From an uncultured Chloroflexota bacterium (GTDB lineage Bacteria > Chloroflexota > Anaerolineae > Aggregatilineales > Phototrophicaceae), in contig CALMDI010000344.1 of assembly GCA_937864975.1 (NCBI GenBank), positions 1 to 6,157 of the forward strand: 6,157 nucleotides of DNA, read 5' to 3'. The position numbers and the translations under genes are program-made. Positions 1 through 5,086 of this stretch are shown here, piece after piece. How positions within the stretch are numbered: position 1 is the first letter of the stretch; the number at the start of each line of letters is the position of its first letter. The notes below the pieces were generated by a model. That model had not been told where the DNA came from, searched no databases, and was given only the letters and a program-made list of their open reading frames with translations.

Positions 1-30
1 CGACGAACAGCTCGACGCCGCCCACGATTG

Positions 31-36
31 TATACT
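31..36 (+). promoter_or_regulatory. Candidate -10 box for the ferritin gene
   Basis: TATACT matches the sigma-70 -10 consensus at five of six positions. It lies 47 bases before the ferritin start codon, implying a leader of about 40 bases. No convincing -35 hexamer is found 16-18 bases upstream, and the window begins there, so the call rests on one hexamer. No iron-regulator box is recognised nearby. Confidence 0.3.
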
Positions 37-83
37 GTCGGCATCGGCGCCCTGAACACCTCGCAGCCCACAGGAGGATTCTC

Positions 84-602
84 ATGCTGAGCGACCGGAT
101 GCAGAGCGCGCTGAACGACCAGATTAATCTTGAGTTGAGCGCGTTTTACACCTATCTGTCGGTGACCGCCTATTTTGAGGAGCAGGGCTTGCGCGGCTTT
201 GCAAGCTGGATGCGGCATCACTCGAACGAAGAGATGATGCACGCGATGAAGCTTTACGATTACATTCACGAGCGGCGCGGGCGCGTGACGCTGCTCCCGA
301 TTGGCGAGCCGCCGCACAACTGGGCAACCGCGCTGGCGGCGTTCGAGGACGCGCTCAGGCACGAGCAAAAGGTGACGGCGGCGATTAACCGTCTGGTCGA
401 TCTGGCGCGTGAGGAACGCGACCACGCGACCAACAGCTTCCTGCAATGGTTTGTCGACGAGCAGGTCGAAGAAGAAGCCGTGGTTGACGCGGTTATCAAC
501 GATCTCCAGCGCATCGGCGATTTTGGTCCCGGCTTATATATGCTCGACCGCCAGCTTGGCGGCAGTGAGGTCGAGAGCGGCGACACGCCCAGCGCGACCT
601 GA
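84..602 (+). CDS. ftnA: Ferritin (non-haem, bacterial FtnA type)
   Basis: Iron-storage ferritin of 172 residues, about the usual length for bacterial FtnA. The family forms a cytoplasmic 24-subunit shell that oxidises Fe(II) and stores it as a ferric mineral. The di-iron ferroxidase ligands are all visible at the positions used in FtnA: E17, E50, H53, E94, Q127 and E130, with the conserved Tyr24. The segment FLQWFVDEQVEEE (119-131) is a ferritin signature, and GLYMLDRQL near the C-terminus matches the FtnA fifth helix. There is no haem-ligand Met at the bacterioferritin position, so this is not Bfr. The ATG at 84 is supported by AGGAGG at 72-77 with six bases of spacing. The last dozen residues form a loose Ser/Gly/Asp tail. 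The gene appears to be a single-gene unit closed by its own terminator. The family call is secure; the symbol is by similarity. Confidence 0.95.
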   Translation: MLSDRMQSALNDQINLELSAFYTYLSVTAYFEEQGLRGFASWMRHHSNEEMMHAMKLYDYIHERRGRVTLLPIGEPPHNWATALAAFEDALRHEQKVTAAINRLVDLAREERDHATNSFLQWFVDEQVEEEAVVDAVINDLQRIGDFGPGLYMLDRQLGGSEVESGDTPSAT

Positions 603-625
603 TCCTCAGAAGCCTCTCCCATGAC

Positions 626-656
626 AAACGACCCGGCAGAACACCGGGTCGTTTTT
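626..656 (+). terminator. Rho-independent terminator after ferritin
   Basis: An 11-bp perfect stem pairs 626-636 with 644-654 around a 7-base loop (CAGAACA), and the stem runs into a T tract at 652-656. The core is GACCCGG/CCGGGTC. It starts 24 bases after the ferritin stop codon, which is typical. The stem also begins with AAA, so it could work weakly in the other direction. Confidence 0.9.
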
Positions 657-688
657 GTTCTCCTCTTAATGCCGCTCTCACATACCCG

Positions 689-830
689 CCTCTAGAATTG
701 TCCTATAATTGGGACTTTAGTACTAATTATGCATGTGACAATGATTTAGTTTCACTCAACAGGCAATGTTTGATTAATTTAACTTTTCTTCTTAATTAAT
801 TCACAATTTCTTCATAATTATGATGAAGGC
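689..830. other. AT-rich non-coding island upstream of the DUF4185 gene
   Basis: The gap from the ferritin terminator to the start at 917 has no convincing gene. Positions 691-830 hold about 39 G or C in 140 bases by hand count (about 28%), against well over 55% in the flanking genes. The island contains a consensus TATAAT at 704-709, though no -35 lies 16-18 bases before it. It also holds the palindrome TTAATTAA at 792-799, a 12-bp palindrome at 812-823, and AATTATG twice (725-731 and 816-822). From 831 to 900 the sequence returns to high GC with no recognised RNA motif. A promoter or control region for the DUF4185 gene is the simplest reading. Confidence 0.5.
812..823. promoter_or_regulatory. 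12-bp palindrome in the AT-rich island
   Basis: TCATAATTATGA is a perfect palindrome lying 93 bases before the DUF4185 start codon. It overlaps CATAAT (813-818), which matches five of six bases of a -10 box on the + strand, but no good -35 is present. It could be an operator or chance in AT-rich sequence. Confidence 0.25.
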
Positions 831-916
831 ATCACCATCGCCCCCGGACGCATCGGCGACAAGTTCACAGGGAGCAGCGGGCGGCGATCTTCACAACCTC
901 GTGGGGGAGTGCCTTC

Positions 917-1972
917 ATGAAACGCCATTTTATCTCTGTCTCTATTCTTCTGACCGCCGCGATGCTGGTCGCTGCCGCACCGGCTTCCGCGACGCCCAGC
1001 GCCGCGCTCGCGGCGGTTAGCTCGGTCGAGTTCGTGAACTGGGTCACGGGTCCAAACTCACCCAATCGGACGGACGAGAACTGGGATGTTCACGGCACCG
1101 ACCTGGGCGTGATGTTCGAGTATAACGATTCGGTGCTGGTCGCGTTCGGGGATACGTTCGGCTGCTGTGGGAACGGCAACGGCGTCTTCGGCGAAAACTG
1201 GCGCTCCAACGCGCTGGCGTGGTCGAGCGACAACGATCTGAGCACCGGGATGCGCCTGGATGGGATGGTCACGGACGCCTCAGGCGATGCCGTCCACATT
1301 CTGAACCGCGAGCCGGGCGACTACACGATTATTCCAACGGCGGGCATTGAGGTCGATGGACAGATTTACCTGCATTACATGGCAGTGCGCCAGTGGGGGC
1401 AGCCGGGAGAGTGGACGCTGAATCGTTCCGGCTGGGCATACGCGGACTCGCCGGACGGCGTCTGGGAGCAGCCCGCCTCCGCGACCTGGCAGGGGGACAG
1501 TGCCTTCGGGCAGGCGGCGCTGGTGAAGCGCGATGATTTCCTGTACGTGTTCGGTATCCCCGGCGGGCGTTTCGGGGGCGTCTCGCTCGCCCGCGTGCCG
1601 GAAGACCAAATTCTGGACATGAGCGCTTACCGTTATTGGGATGGCGCGGGCTGGAACCCGGACATGTCCCGCGCGGCGGAAGTCGCATCCTCGCCCGTCG
1701 GCGAGTTGAGCGTCGCGTGGAACGATCACCTGCAAAGCTGGATCATGACGTATCTCAACGAGCAGATGGCAGCCATTGTCATTCGCACCGCGCCCGATCT
1801 CGTCGGACCGTGGAGCGACCCGATGCCGGTCGTGTCTGGCACGGATTATCCCGCGCTGTACGGCGCGTATCTGCACCCGTGGGCAAGCAGCGGCGACACG
1901 ATCTATTTCACGATGAGCCAGTGGGGGCAGTACAACGTCGAACTGATGCGCGTGCGTCTGCTGCGCCCGTGA
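917..1972 (+). CDS. Secreted DUF4185 (GH183-like) beta-propeller protein
   Basis: A 351-residue exported protein of the DUF4185 family (PF13810). Residues 1-25 are a Sec signal peptide: KRH, a hydrophobic stretch (5-21), and ASA before the likely cleavage after residue 25. The rest shows family motifs: GTDLG with Asp62, FGDTFG with Asp79, WRSN (95-98), and IPTAGIEVDGQIYLHYM (139-155). Repeated Trp/Gly/Asp strand patterns fit a five-bladed propeller. As I recall, members of this family have been shown to be endo-D-arabinanases (GH183) cutting mycobacterial-type arabinan. Asp62 and Asp79 are plausible catalytic acids, which is inference, and the substrate here is unknown. The start is set by GGGGGAG at 903-909, seven bases before the ATG, and by the signal peptide. 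There is no lipobox or membrane anchor, so the product is probably free outside the cell. The gene follows an unusually AT-rich upstream region and is convergent with the lyase-like gene. Confidence 0.85.
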   Translation: MKRHFISVSILLTAAMLVAAAPASATPSAALAAVSSVEFVNWVTGPNSPNRTDENWDVHGTDLGVMFEYNDSVLVAFGDTFGCCGNGNGVFGENWRSNALAWSSDNDLSTGMRLDGMVTDASGDAVHILNREPGDYTIIPTAGIEVDGQIYLHYMAVRQWGQPGEWTLNRSGWAYADSPDGVWEQPASATWQGDSAFGQAALVKRDDFLYVFGIPGGRFGGVSLARVPEDQILDMSAYRYWDGAGWNPDMSRAAEVASSPVGELSVAWNDHLQSWIMTYLNEQMAAIVIRTAPDLVGPWSDPMPVVSGTDYPALYGAYLHPWASSGDTIYFTMSQWGQYNVELMRVRLLRP

Positions 1973-1993
1973 GGCTCAGCTTCTAACGTAATG

Positions 1994-2022
1994 AAAAGGA
2001 GCCGTTTTCACGACTCCATTTT
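1994..2022. terminator. Weak bidirectional terminator between convergent genes
   Basis: GGAGCCG (1998-2004) pairs with CGACTCC (2011-2017) across a 6-base loop with one internal mismatch. AAAA lies before the stem and ATTTT after it, so each strand has a short T run. It sits in the 54-base gap between the DUF4185 stop and the lyase-like stop, where it could end both transcripts. The stem is short and imperfect. Confidence 0.4.
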
Positions 2023-2026
2023 GTCG

Positions 2027-2944
2027 CTATTTGAACCCGCCCCGTTTGCGGGCGACGCCGTGGCTGAGTGTGGTCAAGCCGCCACCCGGCGCGTCGTAGA
2101 CCGGGCGCAGGTCATCCAACAGCGGCTTGAGGTCTTTCGGATAGGCGCGGCGGTTGACGATTTCCAGAAAGCCGCCGTATTCCCGAAACGGCTCGGCGGT
2201 GACATTCGGATCCCAGCGCCACTTGTCGGGGTAATAGTAATAATAGAGCAGATAGCTGAAGGCGGTCATCAGCGAGACGCCGCGAAAGCTGTAATCCCAC
2301 AGGTTGAAGCCGACGAGCGACGACGCCTCCGCCATTAGAACCAGAACGGCGACGGTGAGCAACTGGCGCAGCAGCCCGCCGCCGTCTTTCGCCCCAACCG
2401 CTTTCGGAATGTGCCCCTGTGGATGAATATCTTCGCGGATCACACGCTCGTAAACGTCGATGGCTTGCTGCAAAAGCGCCTCGCGTTCCAGCACGACCCC
2501 CGCGACAAATTTCAACAGCGTGAGGACGAGCGCCTCGACGTAGGAATGCTCGGTGTCGAGCGTCGTCAGATAAGCGAAATGCTGCTCGAACAAGCCGAGA
2601 AATTCGGCTTCCGTCGCCGCGTCCATCGCCGGGTGGTCGCGCAGCATTTCAAAGGCGTGCGCCTCGACCAACAGCTCGTTGAGCGCGTCGATAAACGTCA
2701 TATCGGGGTCGAACCCGCCGCGCGCGCACGTCATCAACTGTTTGAGCGCGCCTTCGCCTTCGATAATGTCGTCGTCAAACCGGTAGTGAATGGCGCCCCA
2801 CTGGGCGTGCTGGACGCCGGTTTGCGCGCGCTCGTGCAGCATTTTCCACGCCGCTTCAAACGGCGGGTCTTCGCGGTGCTGGCGCGCGACTTCGACGTGC
2901 TCGCGCGAGAAATAGAGTCCAAAATGCTGGGGATGAAATGCCAT
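2027..2944 (-). CDS. Alginate-lyase-like alpha/alpha-toroid protein, catalytic residues apparently missing
   Basis: A 305-residue, mainly helical, cytoplasmic-looking protein with no signal peptide. Similarity is to the alginate lyase domain (PF05426; PL5/PL17-type toroid). The N-terminus begins with HP then FSREHVEVARQ, as in these lyases. Residues 179-218 (IPKAVG..., VLVLMAEA..., GFNLWDY) follow the core pattern of AlgL. Residues 222-242 (GVSLMTAFSYL..., DKW) fit the following helix and the Trp-containing segment. In the core, the family's Arg/Tyr/His catalytic cluster has no equivalent: the aligned stretch reads GGGLLRQLL (188-196). The protein may therefore be inactive, or a different toroid with another role. 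An odd YYYYY run occurs at 234-238. The ATG at 2944 is preceded by AGGA (2952-2955) with seven bases of spacing. The gene is divergent from the hypothetical gene at 3091 and convergent with DUF4185. The coding call is secure; the family call is moderate. Confidence 0.6.
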   Translation of the reverse strand: MAFHPQHFGLYFSREHVEVARQHREDPPFEAAWKMLHERAQTGVQHAQWGAIHYRFDDDIIEGEGALKQLMTCARGGFDPDMTFIDALNELLVEAHAFEMLRDHPAMDAATEAEFLGLFEQHFAYLTTLDTEHSYVEALVLTLLKFVAGVVLEREALLQQAIDVYERVIREDIHPQGHIPKAVGAKDGGGLLRQLLTVAVLVLMAEASSLVGFNLWDYSFRGVSLMTAFSYLLYYYYYPDKWRWDPNVTAEPFREYGGFLEIVNRRAYPKDLKPLLDDLRPVYDAPGGGLTTLSHGVARKRGGFK

Positions 2945-2953
2945 ACTAAAGTC

Positions 2954-2975
2954 CTAGAATCCGGTTGCGTTCTAG
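2954..2975. promoter_or_regulatory. Inverted repeat CTAGAA-N10-TTCTAG, possible operator
   Basis: Six-base arms at 2954-2959 and 2970-2975 are perfect inverted copies 16 bases apart centre to centre. One arm touches the minus-strand -10 box and the other touches the Shine-Dalgarno sequence of the lyase-like gene. The predicted transcription start falls between the arms, so a DNA operator is more likely than an RNA hairpin. Six-base arms can arise by chance. Confidence 0.3.
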
Positions 2976-2979
2976 TATA
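2974..2979 (-). promoter_or_regulatory. Candidate -10 box for the lyase-like gene
   Basis: Read on the minus strand this is TATACT, five of six bases of the -10 consensus and the same hexamer as before ferritin. It lies 29 bases upstream of the ATG at 2944, leaving room for a leader of about 20 bases containing the AGGA ribosome site. No clear -35 is seen 16-18 bases further upstream. Confidence 0.4.
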
Positions 2980-3007
2980 ACGTCAATTTCTTCGCGCACT
3001 GTTTGTG

Positions 3008-3016
3008 TGCTACGAT
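3008..3016 (+). promoter_or_regulatory. Candidate extended -10 for the hypothetical gene at 3091
   Basis: TGC followed by TACGAT forms an extended -10 element on the + strand, 74 bases before the chosen GTG start. Extended -10 promoters can work without a good -35, and none is evident here. It lies in the divergent region, about 30 bases from the oppositely oriented TATACT. Confidence 0.3.
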
Positions 3017-3090
3017 TTAGGCGTAAGGGAAAGCGCGCGCCGCAGCCCGCGAGCACACGCTTAACGGGTGGATACCCCCAGGTGCTTGCC

Positions 3091-3849
3091 GTGAACGACG
3101 ATCCACGTTTCAAAAATTCGTTTGACCCGAACGCTCAGCGTAACGATAGCTCGCCACGCTCGCCGATTCGCCCATCGGCGCCCGCTCAGCCGGAGCCATC
3201 GCGCCGTCCAACCACGCCTACCTCTGCCCCGACCCCCGACGCGGGCGCGAGCGACCCTCACCAGGCGCTGAGCAACTTACGTCGCAAAATGGAAACGGTG
3301 GCGACGGAATTCTCCGAGGGGCGCATCAACCGGGCGCAGTTCAACGCCATGTACGGGCGCTACAGCGAGCAGCGAACAATTATCGAGCGGCTGGTCGAGC
3401 GCAACCCGGACAGCAAAGCCTGGAAGCAGGTGATGGGCAGCGGCGGGCATACCAATTTCCTGCGCGAGCATTTCGAGTCGCAGGCATTGTTTTTCATGGT
3501 CTATCGCCATCACGCGCCCTCCCCGTTGATGATCGGCGGCAAGACGAAGCCGGATATGGCGCAGATGACCCCGATTCTGCGCGCGCTCTGGGCGATGCCC
3601 AAGCGTCCAAAAATCGGGCTGGCGCGCAAAGCGCTCGGCGACGAGTTGTGGGTAGTGCTGGCGCTGGGCGAGTATGCGGTAACGCTGGTGATGTTTCTGA
3701 TGGAACCGTCGCTGGCGCAGGCAACCCTGGTGCGCGATATGCACACCGACTTCGAGCGCGCCAATCACGCGGCGCTCAAACGCGGCACCGCGCAGCTTGA
3801 GCGTATGGTTTTCCCACAGCGCGCGCTCGTAGAAGAAAAAGGCTTTTAG
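3091..3849 (+). CDS. Hypothetical protein: Pro-rich N-terminus, SHOCT-like segment, possible roadblock/profilin-like domain
   Basis: Not recognised as a named family. From the GTG at 3091 it is 252 residues, with no signal peptide or membrane helix. Residues 1-55 are polar and rich in Pro, Ser, Thr and Ala, so probably disordered. Residues 56-104 are helical; EFSEGRINRAQFNAMYGRY (73-91) resembles the short SHOCT-type motif (acidic, G-R-I, then a hydrophobic/aromatic pattern). From about 125 to 240 an alternating pattern (ALFFMVYRH, LMIGG, LWVVLALGEYAVTLVMFL, then an amphipathic helix) suggests a strand-rich fold like roadblock/LC7 sensor domains; this is inference from pattern only. Start choice: AGGTG (3080-3084) is six bases before GTG 3091. 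GTG 3082, with GGTGGA nine bases upstream, is the alternative. In-frame sequence back to 2965 is basic and lies over the divergent promoters, so it was excluded. The TAG stop is formed at the edge of the downstream repeat. Confidence 0.7.
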   Translation: MNDDPRFKNSFDPNAQRNDSSPRSPIRPSAPAQPEPSRRPTTPTSAPTPDAGASDPHQALSNLRRKMETVATEFSEGRINRAQFNAMYGRYSEQRTIIERLVERNPDSKAWKQVMGSGGHTNFLREHFESQALFFMVYRHHAPSPLMIGGKTKPDMAQMTPILRALWAMPKRPKIGLARKALGDELWVVLALGEYAVTLVMFLMEPSLAQATLVRDMHTDFERANHAALKRGTAQLERMVFPQRALVEEKGF

Positions 3850-4024
3850 CGGTCAGCGATCAGCCGTCAGCTTTCAGCTAAAGAAAAAGAGTTAACGCAA
3901 AGGCGCAAAGATCGCAAAGACGCAGGGGAAAATTTTTCCTTTGCGTCCTTGCTTTCTTGCGCCTCTGCGTTAATTTTTTGGCTTGTCTTTAAGCTGACGG
4001 CTGATCGCTGAACGCTGTCCGCTA
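3847..4024. repeat. Composite inverted repeat of heptamer units between convergent genes
   Basis: An imperfect inverted repeat of about 178 bp with three nested pairs of arms. Outer: TAGCGGTCAGCG at 3847-3858 against the complement of 4013-4024 (one mismatch). Middle: a perfect 21-bp pair at 3853-3873 and 3991-4011, built from TCAGCNN heptamers. Inner: TTAACGCA (3892-3899) and TGCGTTAA (3966-3973), continuing through CGCAAAG units to GGAAAA-T-TTTTCC (3927-3939) at the centre. It fills the whole gap between two convergent genes and contributes both stop codons. The transcript could fold into one long hairpin, so it may act as a bidirectional terminator. There is no transposase gene, so any mobility would need help in trans, as for MITE- or REP-like elements. 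From memory, CGCAAAG and TCAGC repeats of this sort are dispersed between genes in several bacterial phyla; copy number here is unknown. Confidence 0.85.
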
Positions 4025-4930
4025 TACGCGCGGCAGCACACCCATGCGCGCCAGGCTGCTCACGCACAGCGCGCCCGACAGCGCGAACGCCAGCACGCCG
4101 CGGTTGCTGAGCGCGAGGGCGCTGATCGACGCCGAAGCTCCCGGCGACCCGCCCATCAACTGCGCGCGCCGCGCTTCTGCGAACAGGTCGCTGGCAAACC
4201 GCTGGTGAGTGGGCTGCAAGTCCGCGCCGTCGTAGACGCGAATCACCCCGATCTCCGCGTCGGTGGTGGCAACGTGGCTGCCATCGGGCGAACACGCCAC
4301 CATGCCCGCGTGATAATGCAGATCGAGACGTTTGCGAACCCGCCCGCCCGCGTCGACCTTGACAAGCGTGTGACCGTCCGTGGCAAAGATCGTGCCGCCC
4401 TGCGCGACCGCGATCCCCGGTCGCCATTCGTCGGCGGCGTGCAATCCAATCGCGGCAGCGGCAACGCGCAGGTGACGATGATAGACCAGCAGCCGTCCAT
4501 GCGCGTCGAGCGCGGCAGTTCGGCTTTCGCCGCGGTCAGCATCGACGGCGACAAAGACCGTGTCTTCTTCGGCGTGCAGGCGGATTTCGGTTCCGTCAAC
4601 GTCGAGGAACAGCGCGGTCATCCCCTGCTGGATCAGATGCGCGCGCCCCTCGGCGGTCGAGTAGAGCGTCATCGACGGCAGGCGTACTACCGGGAGCGGC
4701 ACGCCATTCGGCGCGGTTAGTCCGTCGAGGAACCCGCGCCAGCCGTCGCCGCTTCGGTCTTCCAAGCCCGGTGCGTCCACCGTACGCTCGCCCACGCGGG
4801 TGCCGTGTGAGAGATCGAAGAAATAGGCTCGCCCGCCGCTCAGCCAGGCAGCCAGAAGCGACGGTCTGCCGGAAAGAATGTCCAGCCGCCGGATGGTCTG
4901 GTCGGTGAGATGAATGCGCCAAGCGCCCAT
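4022..4930 (-). CDS. WD40-like beta-propeller protein, function unknown
   Basis: A 302-residue soluble protein with no signal peptide or membrane anchor, so probably cytoplasmic. Repeated blade-like units are visible: GIAVAQGGTIFATDGHTLVK (172-191), then MVACSPDGSHVATTDAEIG (210-228) followed by VIRVYDGADL, then ISALALSNRGVLAFALSG (269-286). The SPDGSHVAT...IRVYD unit is typical of WD40/YVTN-type propellers, which usually act as binding scaffolds. The N-terminal half (RAYFFDL, TALFLDVDGTEIRL) has the same strand spacing but weaker motifs. ATG 4930 is chosen because AGGG (4937-4940) lies six bases upstream. A TTG in frame at 4978 would place 16 residues inside the promoter and palindrome, so it was rejected. 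The final blade is short, and translation ends in a TAG formed at the edge of the composite repeat, so the original C-terminus may have differed. It may be a propeller with fewer than seven blades, or a blade partner in an oligomer. Confidence 0.75.
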   Translation of the reverse strand: MGAWRIHLTDQTIRRLDILSGRPSLLAAWLSGGRAYFFDLSHGTRVGERTVDAPGLEDRSGDGWRGFLDGLTAPNGVPLPVVRLPSMTLYSTAEGRAHLIQQGMTALFLDVDGTEIRLHAEEDTVFVAVDADRGESRTAALDAHGRLLVYHRHLRVAAAAIGLHAADEWRPGIAVAQGGTIFATDGHTLVKVDAGGRVRKRLDLHYHAGMVACSPDGSHVATTDAEIGVIRVYDGADLQPTHQRFASDLFAEARRAQLMGGSPGASASISALALSNRGVLAFALSGALCVSSLARMGVLPRV

Positions 4931-4949
4931 GAGGTGCCCTGGTTGGGAT

Positions 4950-4978
4950 ATAATTTGGGTTAAGTTGCGATATCGCAA
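4950..4978 (-). promoter_or_regulatory. Promoter of the WD40-like gene
   Basis: On the minus strand, TTGCGA (4973-4978, four of six to the -35 consensus) is followed after exactly 17 bases by AATTAT (4950-4955, four of six to the -10). The expected transcription start is near 4943, giving a leader of about 13 bases that still contains the AGGG ribosome site. The -35 is entirely within the 16-bp palindrome. Confidence 0.45.
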
Positions 4979-4979
4979 C
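4964..4979. promoter_or_regulatory. Perfect 16-bp palindrome, likely repressor operator
   Basis: GTTGCGATATCGCAAC is a perfect palindrome without a spacer, located 34 bases upstream of the WD40-like start codon. It covers the candidate -35 hexamer, so a dimeric regulator bound here would block RNA polymerase. The regulator is not encoded in this window and I cannot name its family from the site. Confidence 0.6.
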
Positions 4980-4995
4980 CGGACGAATGGTACCC

Positions 4996-5049
4996 GCCGC
5001 TACGGCTGCTGCTCCGCGTCAGGTGCATCATATGCCGGATGATAGCGGC
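4996..5049. repeat. Inverted repeat GCCGCTA...TAGCGGC in the 4980-5086 gap
   Basis: Seven-base arms at 4996-5002 and 5043-5049 enclose 40 bases that include a smaller ATCAT...ATGAT pair. It lies downstream of the LiaF-like gene and upstream of the WD40-like promoter. A second small inverted repeat, ATTAC-N6-GTAAT (5066-5081), lies just past the LiaF-like stop. Neither has a T tract, so neither is a typical terminator. Significance is uncertain. Confidence 0.25.
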
Positions 5050-5086
5050 TTACAACCGAAATCAAATTACAAAGTGGTAATGTGGG

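Noticed and set aside
831..916. Possible structured leader or riboswitch before the DUF4185 gene
   Set aside because: The region is GC-rich with several short complementary runs, but no conserved riboswitch core could be recognised and no leader terminator is present.
820..1020. A 66-codon + strand reading frame overlapping the DUF4185 start
   Set aside because: It overlaps the signal-peptide region of a well-supported gene in another frame, has no ribosome site and shows no domain-like sequence.
1280..1876. A 198-codon minus-strand open frame inside the DUF4185 gene
   Set aside because: It is antisense to a gene with clear family motifs, and its His/Arg/Pro-rich translation is typical of a GC-rich shadow frame.
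2411..2980. A 189-codon + strand open frame across the lyase-like gene
   Set aside because: The minus-strand product has recognisable alginate-lyase motifs and a ribosome site, while this frame has neither and runs over the divergent promoter.
2965..3090. Upstream TTG start giving a 294-residue version of the hypothetical protein
   Set aside because: The extra 42 codons cover the divergent promoters, encode a basic unstructured stretch and lack a Shine-Dalgarno sequence; GTG 3091 or 3082 is better supported.
3892..3925. CGCAAAG units considered as a CRISPR or direct-repeat array
   Set aside because: Units are only seven bases at 8-9-base spacing with no spacers, and they belong to an inverted-repeat structure.
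3867..4427. A 186-codon minus-strand open frame running from the propeller gene through the composite repeat
   Set aside because: Its end is translated repeat sequence and its remainder is Arg/Ala/Gly-rich shadow of the WD40-like gene, so it is not a credible protein.
4949..4954. Consensus TATAAT on the + strand near the propeller gene start
   Set aside because: No -35 is suitably placed and no + strand gene follows; the minus-strand promoter explains this AT-rich patch better.
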